NCBI GenBank assembly: GCA_003485905.1
Contig: DNHK01000361.1
Span: 4,076-10,699, forward strand
Origin: Gammaproteobacteria bacterium
Lineage (GTDB): Bacteria; Pseudomonadota; Gammaproteobacteria; Arenicellales; Arenicellaceae
Direction of reading: 5' to 3'
DNA length: 6,624 nucleotides
A model generated the notes under the pieces. The model ran no database searches. It had not been told where the DNA came from and saw only the letters and a list, made by a program, of their open reading frames with translations. Within the stretch, counting starts at the first letter, position 1. Each line of letters begins with the position of its first letter. Below, one piece after another: positions 1 through 5,943 of this stretch. A program made the translations under genes and the position numbers.

Positions 1-20
1 AAACCCCCGAGGTTAGTAAT

Positions 21-1001
21 ATGAAGGAGCCAGTTCGTGTTGCCGTCACTGGCGCGGCAGGTCAAATATCTTATGCCCTATTATTTAGAATCGCGTCTGG
101 TTCAATGTTGGGGCCCGATCAACCAGTAATTCTTCAACTGTTAGAAATCCCCCCTGCGATGAACGCGCTAAATGGTGTGGTTATGGAGTTGCAGGACTGT
201 GCGTTTCCATTACTTAAAGCGGTGGTTACTTCTGACGACCCAGAAGTGGCATTTAAAGATGCTGACTATGCGCTGTTAGTAGGTGCACGGCCTCGTGGGC
301 CAGGCATGGAACGTAAAGATTTGCTCGAAGCTAATGCTGCGATTTTTTCGGTACAGGGCAAAGCCATGAACGATGTTGCTAGCCGAGATATTAAAGTATT
401 AGTGGTTGGAAACCCGGCAAATACAAATGCGTTGATTGCACAAAGTAACGCTCCAGATTTAAAGGCTGGCAATTTTACAGCTATGACACGTCTGGATCAT
501 AACCGTGCAATAACTCAGCTAGCCGAAAAGCTAGAAGCTGATACTACAGATATTAAACGTATGACAATTTGGGGTAATCACTCAGCCACACAATACCCAG
601 ATATTTATCATGCATCTGTTTCTGGTCAGGCGATATCTGAGTTGGTTGATGAGTCTTGGCTAAACGATACTTTTATTCCAACCGTACAGCAACGCGGGTC
701 AGCTATTATCGATGCGCGTGGCGCGTCTAGTGCGGCTTCTGCAGCTAATGCTGCGATAGATCATATGCGCACCTGGGCATTAGGTACTGCGGAGGGCGAT
801 TGGGTTTCTATGGGTATTCCTAGTGATGGTAGCTACGATATAGAGCCTGGCATCATTTTCTCGTATCCGGTCACCTGCAGTGCTGGTGAATATACGATAG
901 TCCAGGATTTAGAGGTTAACGAGTTTAGTCGAGTAAGGATGAACGGGACTGAAACCGAGCTGCGCGAAGAACGTGCCGCTATCGAGGGGCTGCTAGGTTA
1001 A
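21..1001 (+). CDS. mdh: Malate dehydrogenase (NAD-dependent, 326 aa)
   Basis: Cytoplasmic TCA-cycle enzyme that interconverts malate and oxaloacetate with NAD(H). The whole protein reads as the lactate/malate dehydrogenase family: Rossmann loop GAAGQI at residues 11-16; an acidic residue (E42) at the end of the second strand, which favours NAD over NADP; the mobile active-site loop with substrate-binding R92 and R98; VVGNPANTN at 128-136; the D159/R162 pair in TRLDHNRA; and the catalytic histidine H187 in [12 protein letters not shown]. The length and the insert-rich N-terminal half match the 325-330 residue subgroup (Thermus, plant cytosol and many proteobacteria) rather than the 312-residue E. 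coli enzyme. The ATG at 21 is preceded by a GAGG Shine-Dalgarno at 9-12 with normal spacing. The promoter lies outside the window. The gene stands alone and ends at a strong terminator. No defects seen. Confidence 0.97.
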   Translation: MKEPVRVAVTGAAGQISYALLFRIASGSMLGPDQPVILQLLEIPPAMNALNGVVMELQDCAFPLLKAVVTSDDPEVAFKDADYALLVGARPRGPGMERKDLLEANAAIFSVQGKAMNDVASRDIKVLVVGNPANTNALIAQSNAPDLKAGNFTAMTRLDHNRAITQLAEKLEADTTDIKRMTIWGNHSATQYPDIYHASVSGQAISELVDESWLNDTFIPTVQQRGSAIIDARGASSAASAANAAIDHMRTWALGTAEGDWVSMGIPSDGSYDIEPGIIFSYPVTCSAGEYTIVQDLEVNEFSRVRMNGTETELREERAAIEGLLG

Positions 1002-1030
1002 CTGTATAAATTTACTATTAATATTGTTTA

Positions 1031-1070
1031 AATAAAAAAGCCGCTGATTTTTGTCAGCGGCTTTTTTATT
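1031..1070 (+). terminator. Strong bidirectional intrinsic terminator after mdh
   Basis: A perfect 17-bp inverted repeat: left arm 1031-1047, loop 1048-1053 (TTTTTG), right arm 1054-1070. The GC core is GCCGCTGA/TCAGCGGC, flanked by A6 on the left (1034-1039) and T6 on the right (1062-1067). It therefore works as a Rho-independent terminator for mdh and equally for any minus-strand transcript arriving from the right. It begins 30 bases after the mdh stop codon. Confidence 0.93.
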
Positions 1071-1120
1071 TGTTTTCTTACTATTTTCTATTGAGCGATT
1101 AACGTTCCCGTAAAATGGCT

Positions 1121-1149
1121 TTGATCAACACCGAGAGGCCAATTAACAT
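1121..1149 (+). promoter_or_regulatory. Possible sigma-70-type promoter in the mdh/glycosyltransferase gap
   Basis: TTGATC at 1121-1126 and TAACAT at 1144-1149 are separated by 17 bases. Each matches four of six consensus positions. A start near 1156 would give a leader carrying the hairpin at 1170-1191 and the 9-codon ORF at 1210. Matches of this quality are common by chance in AT-rich DNA, so this is only a candidate. Confidence 0.22.
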
Positions 1150-1161
1150 AAAATTACTAAC

Positions 1162-1191
1162 AAAAAAAAGGCTACCGGCGAACCGGTAGCC
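1162..1191 (-). terminator. GC-rich hairpin with T8 tail on the minus strand
   Basis: A perfect 9-bp stem (1170-1178 paired with 1183-1191) closes a CGAA tetraloop. On the + strand it is preceded by eight A residues (1162-1169) and followed by no T-run. Read on the minus strand it is a textbook intrinsic terminator: GC-rich stem followed by T8. No minus-strand gene lies to its right to explain it, so it may end an unannotated minus-strand small RNA. Alternatively it may be a structured 5' leader element of a + strand transcript, since a good Shine-Dalgarno follows within 10 bases. Confidence 0.6.
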
Positions 1192-1209
1192 ATTCGAGGA
1201 GAGTGAGTT

Positions 1210-1239
1210 ATGAGTAAGTCAAGATCAAGAGTTTCTTAG
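1210..1239 (+). CDS. Possible 9-residue leader peptide ORF with strong Shine-Dalgarno
   Basis: The ATG at 1210 follows AGGAGAG (1197-1203) with a 6-base gap, a better ribosome site than that of most genes in this window. It opens a very short frame, MSKSRSRVS, ending at TAG 1237-1239. The site lies just after the hairpin at 1170-1191. An imperfect dyad follows at once (TAAGT at 1240-1244 against ACTTA at 1261-1265, with an inner AGTG/CACT match). It could be a regulatory leader peptide, the start of a decayed gene, or a chance arrangement. The peptide resembles nothing I recognise, and no run of a single amino-acid codon suggests attenuation. Confidence 0.2.
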   Translation: MSKSRSRVS

Positions 1240-1386
1240 TAAGTAGTGAGCTTGCTAAGCACTTATGAATCATTCACTTGCAGCTACCTTACCAAGCTAA
1301 TAAACGCTGAGTAGGGTGTGGTTAATCAAAGTTAATACAAATACACAATTAAAAGTATTTGTTGCATTTCCGCACATCAATATGGT

Positions 1387-1415
1387 GTTTTTGCTACCAC
1401 CAAATTCGCAAAAAC
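1387..1415. repeat. 8-bp inverted repeat upstream of the glycosyltransferase gene
   Basis: GTTTTTGC at 1387-1394 is exactly mirrored by GCAAAAAC at 1408-1415 across a 13-base spacer, 33 bases before the glycosyltransferase start. It could be an operator or a weak hairpin. Only four T residues follow, so it is not a convincing terminator. The rest of 1266-1447 is AT-rich and shows nothing else I can assign. No clear promoter could be placed for the downstream gene. Confidence 0.3.
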
Positions 1416-1447
1416 TTTTAGTTATGCTTAAAACAAGCCCAAAATGA

Positions 1448-2275
1448 ATGTCAGTAACAGTCATTATCCCCGTACATAATCGTATTAAGAGATTATGTCG
1501 TGCTATTGATTCGGTTCTCTGTCAGCCGGAGGTTAAAGAATTAGTTATTGTAGATGATGGGTCTGATATCGATATTGAATCTGCAATCAATCATTATCAG
1601 GATCGCCTGCGCTATGTTTATCAAAAACAATCGGGGGTCAGTGCTGCGCGCAACCGCGGGATAGATGAAAGCACGCAACCTTGGATCGCTTTTTTGGATT
1701 CTGATGATGAGTGGCTTGCTGGCAAGTTGTCTTTGCAGCTCGCAGGACTAGAGCGCAGTCGTCGTCTAATTTCACATACGGAAGAAATTTGGATACGAAA
1801 CGGTATTCGAGTAAACCCAAAAAATAAACATTTTAAACGCGGCGGCTTTATATTTAATGATTGTTTACCATTGTGTAGCGTGTCACCTTCATCGGTGCTT
1901 ATACATAAGGATGTTTTCTCAGACGTTGGATTGTTTGATACACAATTACCAGCTTGCGAAGATTATGACCTCTGGTTACGTATCGCGTTGCGGTATGAGT
2001 TTGATTTTGTCGAACAAGCATGTCTGAACAAATACGGAGGGCATGAAGACCAGTTGTCGCGCAAACATTGGGGTATGGATCGATTTCGCGTTCAAGCTCT
2101 CGATAAACTATTACGATCCGGTTCACTATCAGTAAATCAGAAATCAGCTGTACAAGCGACACTCATTGAAAAACTGCGAATTCTTCGTTTGGGTGCATTG
2201 AAACGAGATAATGCTGAACTTCTTACATGGCTTGATAAAATAGAGTTTGATGCGAAGTTAACAACTACGCTGTAA
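1448..2275 (+). CDS. Glycosyltransferase family 2 (GT-A fold)
   Basis: A predicted cytoplasmic, inverting nucleotide-sugar glycosyltransferase of 275 residues with no membrane segment. The GT2 signatures appear in order: VTVIIPVHNR at residues 3-12 (first strand); LVIVDDGSD at 32-40 with nucleotide-binding D36/D37; SAARNRGI at 65-72; the metal-binding DSDD at 84-87; and an ED pair at 171-172 in CEDYDLWLR, the usual place of the catalytic base. The donor and acceptor cannot be told from sequence. The start at 1448 puts the first strand immediately after Met, as expected for the family, but there is no recognisable Shine-Dalgarno. It is the first gene of a three-gene cluster, ending 5 bases before the first possible start of the next gene. 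No surface-polysaccharide genes are nearby, so its partnership with a nucleosidase-like and an SPL-family gene is odd. Confidence 0.9.
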   Translation: MSVTVIIPVHNRIKRLCRAIDSVLCQPEVKELVIVDDGSDIDIESAINHYQDRLRYVYQKQSGVSAARNRGIDESTQPWIAFLDSDDEWLAGKLSLQLAGLERSRRLISHTEEIWIRNGIRVNPKNKHFKRGGFIFNDCLPLCSVSPSSVLIHKDVFSDVGLFDTQLPACEDYDLWLRIALRYEFDFVEQACLNKYGGHEDQLSRKHWGMDRFRVQALDKLLRSGSLSVNQKSAVQATLIEKLRILRLGALKRDNAELLTWLDKIEFDAKLTTTL

Positions 2276-2280
2276 ATAGT

Positions 2281-3159
2281 GTGAAATGCGTACATACTTT
2301 TTTCAGGTCCGTTAGCACTTTTTTGATAATGATTAATATTCTTGTTGCTCTAAATTGTGAAGCGAAACCGCTTCGGCAATTACTTAAGCTAAGATCGATG
2401 CAGGATTCTGCCCCATGGCGGTATTACGCGAACGATCAGTACCGTTTAATTGTAACGGGATCGGGTTCGTTGAATATGGCAATGGCGACCAGTTGGCTAT
2501 TTGGCGCGTATGGTAAAGCCTCGTTGTGGGTAAACGTAGGGTCGGTAGGGCATAAACACGCTGAGATTGGCCAGGTTGTAATTGCAAGTAAGATTAAAGA
2601 CTATAGGTCAGGACAGGTATGGTTTACTCCAATCCTTCTGAATAGCTCATCTACCGCTACTGTTTGCAGTGTTGAGCGTGTGCAGACGCAATTTTCTGAT
2701 CTGCAATTCTATGATATGGAGGCCGCCGGGTTTGTCCAAGCAGCTTTAAAATTCACTGAGCGCGAACGTATTCATAGCATTAAAATTGTTAGTGATAATC
2801 AGGAAGAGCAATCTGAAGATCTGGATGAAAAGAGATTGCTGGAGATTGTTGAGGCATCGGCCGAATCCGTGCTGGGGACGGTTCAACAAATTCATGACTC
2901 ACTACTGCTGCGGGTGAGTAGTTCAGAGGTACGGTTTGCATCTAAAATTGATACAGATATTGAATTAGGCAAATTGAGGCGTGTCTCTAGCGCTCAGGAA
3001 CACCGTTGGCGAGAACTTAAACGCCGCTGGCTAGCAGTAGGCTGGTCTATAAATGACATACATGGAGCCTTAGCCGTTCATAAATCAACAACCAATTTGC
3101 TCGACTGGATGGAAGCTGAGTTGTTGACAAAACCAGTATCGTTGGAGGCAAAGCCTTAA
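2281..3159 (+). CDS. Nucleosidase/phosphorylase-fold protein (MTA/SAH nucleosidase-like), divergent
   Basis: A probable cytoplasmic purine nucleoside phosphorylase/MTA-SAH nucleosidase-fold protein; its substrate is unknown. Numbered from the GTG at 2281, it shows the first strand ILVALNCEAKPL (20-31), the VTGSGSLNMAMA glycine loop (58-69), VNVGSVGHKHAEIGQVVIAS (84-103), the ribose-contacting Met-Glu in DMEAAGF (145-151) and the IVSDN strand (169-173), whose D172 sits where E. coli MTA/SAH nucleosidase has catalytic D197. The stretch between IGQVVIAS and DMEAAG is far shorter than in E. coli nucleosidase. Residues about 205-292 form a charged, probably helical tail that I cannot assign. The likely true start is ATG 2329 (codon 17), which places the first strand right after Met. 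The GTG reading adds a misleading signal-peptide look. Neither start has a good ribosome site. The stop overlaps the next ATG by one base. Confidence 0.75.
   Translation: MKCVHTFFRSVSTFLIMINILVALNCEAKPLRQLLKLRSMQDSAPWRYYANDQYRLIVTGSGSLNMAMATSWLFGAYGKASLWVNVGSVGHKHAEIGQVVIASKIKDYRSGQVWFTPILLNSSSTATVCSVERVQTQFSDLQFYDMEAAGFVQAALKFTERERIHSIKIVSDNQEEQSEDLDEKRLLEIVEASAESVLGTVQQIHDSLLLRVSSSEVRFASKIDTDIELGKLRRVSSAQEHRWRELKRRWLAVGWSINDIHGALAVHKSTTNLLDWMEAELLTKPVSLEAKP
3144..3148 (+). promoter_or_regulatory. Shine-Dalgarno of the SPL-family gene inside the preceding gene
   Basis: GGAGG lies inside the last codons of the nucleosidase-like gene, 10 bases before the ATG at 3159. The stop TAA (3157-3159) and start ATG (3159-3161) share the base at 3159. 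The strong site plus overlap implies translational coupling, so the two proteins are likely made in step. Confidence 0.8.
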
Positions 3160-4148
3160 TGGTTGCACAAGTCTATTTAGAGGAAGGGGTTCGCAATCAT
3201 GTTCGGACCAAAAAGCTGCTGAAGCACTATTCAGAAAAACCTATTCTTTACATAGATCGACATCAGGAAGTATTTAATCCACGTGGACAAAATTTTCGCC
3301 TACAAAAACAAAAGCCTTCGTTAATTATTGCGGAAAAGCATGGTACCCGTGTGCATCCTGCACCGTCGGCTTATGGCACAGGTGGTAAGCAGCATTTCTA
3401 TTTTTCGCACATGTTGAACTGTGTCTACGATTGTCGATATTGTTTTTTACAAGGTATGTATCGTTCGGCAAATTATTTAGTGTTTGTGAATTTTGAAGAT
3501 TTTGTTAAGGATATAGAAGATACGATAAAGGGTGCGGGAGGCGAACAAGTTTGGTTTTACTCTGGATACGACTGTGACAGTTTGGCATTTGAGCCGGTCA
3601 CTGGTTTTGCCGAGTTTTTTATTCCGAAGTTCTCCCAATGGCCAAACGCTATTCTCGAACTACGCACCAAGAGCACCCAAATTAGAAGTTTGTTGGCAAG
3701 GGAGCCATTAGAAAATGTTGTTGTTGCATTTAGCTTGAATAGCGAATCGATAGCGAACAAGATAGAAGAGCGAGCGCCATCAGTCGAAAAAAGACTGGAG
3801 GCTATGCGTAAGTTGCAGGAAGCAGGCTGGAAGGTTGCCGCAAGGCTGGATCCGTTGATATGGTACGCAGAATTTGAACAGGGCTATGATGACTTGATTC
3901 AGAGGATGGTGGAGCAGTTGGATTGTCAAGCATTGCACTCTGTTACCCTCGGTTCATTTCGTTTGCCTGATGGTTTTTTTAAAATATTGGCCAAGTTGTT
4001 TCCGGAACACTGGCTTTTTGCCTCTGGCATACAGTCTCGTGAGGGGCAACATGGATATACCGAAAAAGTTACCCAATTGTTACTGGACTGCTGCGAAGAT
4101 AAGGTGAAACAGTCTATGCCTTGCACGAAAATTTATAGACATCAATAG
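3159..4148 (+). CDS. Radical-SAM enzyme of the spore photoproduct lyase (SPL) family
   Basis: A 329-residue protein related to SplB, which in spore formers splits the UV lesion 5-thyminyl-5,6-dihydrothymine in DNA using a [4Fe-4S] cluster and SAM. The diagnostic SPL spacing CX3CX2C is present as C88/C92/C95 in NCVYDCRYCFLQ. C139 (YDCDS) lies 44 residues further on, where SplB has its hydrogen-donor cysteine. Other family landmarks are RTKS at 169-172, FSLNS at 191-195, the ERAPSVEKRLEAMRKL block at 204-219, and the EFEQGYDDL segment near 238-246. The second tyrosine flanking the third cysteine in SplB is Phe96 here. There is no membrane segment; a cytoplasmic place is expected. Family membership is secure. 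Whether the substrate is spore photoproduct in DNA is not, because nothing in the window suggests sporulation. It is the last gene of the cluster, coupled to the nucleosidase-like gene by a TAATG overlap. Confidence 0.9.
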   Translation: MVAQVYLEEGVRNHVRTKKLLKHYSEKPILYIDRHQEVFNPRGQNFRLQKQKPSLIIAEKHGTRVHPAPSAYGTGGKQHFYFSHMLNCVYDCRYCFLQGMYRSANYLVFVNFEDFVKDIEDTIKGAGGEQVWFYSGYDCDSLAFEPVTGFAEFFIPKFSQWPNAILELRTKSTQIRSLLAREPLENVVVAFSLNSESIANKIEERAPSVEKRLEAMRKLQEAGWKVAARLDPLIWYAEFEQGYDDLIQRMVEQLDCQALHSVTLGSFRLPDGFFKILAKLFPEHWLFASGIQSREGQHGYTEKVTQLLLDCCEDKVKQSMPCTKIYRHQ

Positions 4149-4151
4149 TTA

Positions 4152-4176
4152 GAACGGGTTTGGCAGATGCCTGTTC
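4152..4176 (+). terminator. Weak hairpin after the SPL-family gene
   Basis: GAACGGG at 4152-4158 can pair with CCTGTTC at 4170-4176 with one G-U pair. The loop contains a competing GGCA/TGCC pairing. It starts just after the stop codon and is followed only by a short ATTTTA, so it is at best a weak terminator for the three-gene cluster. Confidence 0.3.
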
Positions 4177-4212
4177 ATCAATTTTAGCAAGTAGCCGTTT
4201 ATAAAAATCAGC

Positions 4213-4348
4213 GCGATCATCTTATGATTACTAGATGATTTATGGGTGTCATGCGAGAATTGAAAAATAGATTATTAATAACAATAACAGCGAAAGGTAT
4301 CTAATAGGGTTTATGTTGGGCGGAGCAGTGTGCCTGATAGCCGGCTAT
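4213..4348 (+). promoter_or_regulatory. leuA leader region with inverted repeat, palindrome and repeat of the leuA start
   Basis: The 210-base gap before leuA has no convincing gene. It holds an inverted repeat ATCATCT (4216-4222)/AGATGAT (4233-4239). It also holds a 12-base perfect palindrome ATAGCCGGCTAT (4337-4348) immediately before the ribosome site. GCGATCATCT at 4213-4222 recurs exactly at 4363-4372 inside the first codons of leuA. These could be operators or alternative RNA pairings controlling leuA. I see no leucine-rich leader peptide followed by an intrinsic terminator, so classical attenuation is not supported. I could not place a convincing promoter. Confidence 0.3.
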
Positions 4349-4358
4349 AGAGAGAGTA

Positions 4359-5906
4359 ATGAGCGATCATCTAATAATATTTGACACAACTTTGCGTGAT
4401 GGGGAACAAAGCCCCGGCGCATCCATGAACCTAGACGATAAAGTGCGCATTGCCCGAGTGCTGGAGAAAATGCGAGTCGATGTTATTGAAGCGGGCTTTC
4501 CGATTGCCAGCCCTGGAGATTTCGATTCTGTTAAAGCTGTGGCGGAAGCGATACAGGATAGCCGTGTTTGCGGTTTGGCTCGAGCAACGGTGGAAGATAT
4601 TGAACGCGCTGCCGAAGCGGTAAAACCTGCGAATGCCAGTCGCATACATACCTTTCTTGCGACCTCTCCGATTCACATGAAGGAGAAGTTGCGGATGACA
4701 CCGGGTCAAGTGCTGGAGCAAATAACGTTTGCTGTAGATTTGGCCCGTAATTTTACCGATGACGTGGAGTTTTCCCCTGAAGATGCCAGCCGTACTGAAT
4801 CAGATTTTCTGTGTCGAGCTGTCGAGACGGCTATTCGGGCAGGGGCGACGACGATTAACATTCCCGATACTGTTGGGTATGCCTGGCCTGAGGAATTTGC
4901 GCAATCGATCGCTAACTTGATAGAACGGGTGCCAAATTCAGATAAAGCGATTTTTTCTGTTCATTGCCATGATGATTTGGGGCTATCAGTCAGTAATTCG
5001 CTGCAAGCTGTTCTTAAAGGTGCTCGCCAGGTTGAGTGTACGATCAATGGGTTGGGTGAGCGCGCAGGAAACGCCTCGTTAGAGGAGGTAGTTATGGCGG
5101 TGCGAACTAGACAGGATATTTTTCCTGTCGATACTCGTATTAATACAAGGGAGATCGTGTCTGCAAGCCGGCTGGTTTCGAGTATTACCGGTTTTCCAGT
5201 GCAGCCGAATAAGGCAATCGTGGGAGCAAACGCATTCGCGCACGAATCAGGAATTCATCAAGATGGCGTTATTAAAAAACGTGAAACTTATGAAATCATG
5301 CGGGCAGAGGATGTAGGTTGGGATACAAATAAGATGGTGCTAGGTAAACATTCTGGGAGGAATGCATTTAAGACCCGTTTAACCGAATTAGGTTACGAGT
5401 TTTCCAGTGACGAAGATCTGAGATCGGCATTTGACAGATTTAAAGAATTAGCCGACAAAAAGCACGAGATATTCGACGATGATTTGCAGGCTCTAGTCAG
5501 TGAAGAAATAGCGGAGAATTATCAAGATAAATATCGTCTTATCTCACTTAGTGCCAATTCAACGATGGATAAGAGTTCTAGTGCTAATGTAGCCATCACT
5601 AATGGTGTTACAGAGCTAAACGGCGATGCTCAGGGCGATGGGCCGGTTGATGCGGCCTTTAAAGCAATAAAGTCTTTGTTAGATACCAAAGCTTCATTAT
5701 TACTATATTCAGTGAACAATATTACAAGTGGTACGGATTCATTGGGCGAAGTTACCGTTCGACTTAAAGATGGATCAAGAATTGTAAACGGAAAGGGTTC
5801 CGATACAGATATCGTAGTAGCATCGGCAAAGGCCTATATAGCTGCGCTCAATAGATTAGCTAACAGCGAAAGACGTTTTCATCCGCAGAATGAAAGTTTG
5901 GTTTAA
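4359..5906 (+). CDS. leuA: 2-isopropylmalate synthase
   Basis: The first committed enzyme of leucine synthesis: it condenses acetyl-CoA with 2-oxoisovalerate to give 2-isopropylmalate in the cytoplasm. The 515-residue protein matches the E. coli-type (about 520) enzyme, not the 550-plus residue form. The catalytic TIM barrel shows [16 protein letters not shown] at 8-23 (R13, metal-binding D14), HCHDDLG at 202-208 (metal ligands H202 and H204), GLGERAGN at 231-238 (E234, N238) and HESGIHQDG at 295-303. The C-terminal leucine-binding regulatory domain is complete, with [12 protein letters not shown] at 426-437 and [17 protein letters not shown] at 478-494, so feedback inhibition by leucine is expected. 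The ATG start has a modest AGAGAG ribosome site at 4351-4356, and the N-terminus [17 protein letters not shown] fits the family. No other leu or ilv gene is in the window, so it is not in a leuABCD operon here. Confidence 0.97.
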   Translation: MSDHLIIFDTTLRDGEQSPGASMNLDDKVRIARVLEKMRVDVIEAGFPIASPGDFDSVKAVAEAIQDSRVCGLARATVEDIERAAEAVKPANASRIHTFLATSPIHMKEKLRMTPGQVLEQITFAVDLARNFTDDVEFSPEDASRTESDFLCRAVETAIRAGATTINIPDTVGYAWPEEFAQSIANLIERVPNSDKAIFSVHCHDDLGLSVSNSLQAVLKGARQVECTINGLGERAGNASLEEVVMAVRTRQDIFPVDTRINTREIVSASRLVSSITGFPVQPNKAIVGANAFAHESGIHQDGVIKKRETYEIMRAEDVGWDTNKMVLGKHSGRNAFKTRLTELGYEFSSDEDLRSAFDRFKELADKKHEIFDDDLQALVSEEIAENYQDKYRLISLSANSTMDKSSSANVAITNGVTELNGDAQGDGPVDAAFKAIKSLLDTKASLLLYSVNNITSGTDSLGEVTVRLKDGSRIVNGKGSDTDIVVASAKAYIAALNRLANSERRFHPQNESLV

Positions 5907-5943
5907 CGTAAATTATTGTCAATACGGAATATTGTGAAATACG

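Noticed and set aside
1099..1149. Minus-strand 16-codon hydrophobic ORF (MLIGLSVLIKAILRER) between the two hairpins
   Set aside because: It resembles the end of a small membrane protein. The frame continues upstream through the hairpin without another start until an in-frame stop, there is no ribosome site, and it would follow a T8 terminator. Too short to support.
2281..2355. Signal peptide or lipobox at the N-terminus of the nucleosidase-like protein
   Set aside because: The hydrophobic run is better explained as the first core strand of the nucleosidase fold once the start is moved to ATG 2329.
1448..4148. The three-gene cluster as part of a surface polysaccharide locus or a mobile island
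   Set aside because: There is only one glycosyltransferase and no polymerase, transporter, integrase, transposase, tRNA or terminal repeat in the window.
4260..4288. sigma-70 promoter for leuA with TTGAAA at 4260-4265
   Set aside because: No acceptable -10 hexamer lies 16-18 bases downstream. The AT-rich sequence there matches the consensus poorly.
4242..4304. 20-codon + strand ORF (MGVMRELKNRLLITITAKGI) before leuA as an attenuator leader peptide
   Set aside because: It has a few Leu, Ile and Thr codons but no run of Leu codons, no Shine-Dalgarno, and no following intrinsic terminator before leuA.
4367..4721. Minus-strand open frames of 92 and 96 codons inside the start of leuA
   Set aside because: They lie entirely within leuA, which is an intact conserved gene. 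The translated peptides show no recognisable family and are out-of-frame shadows.
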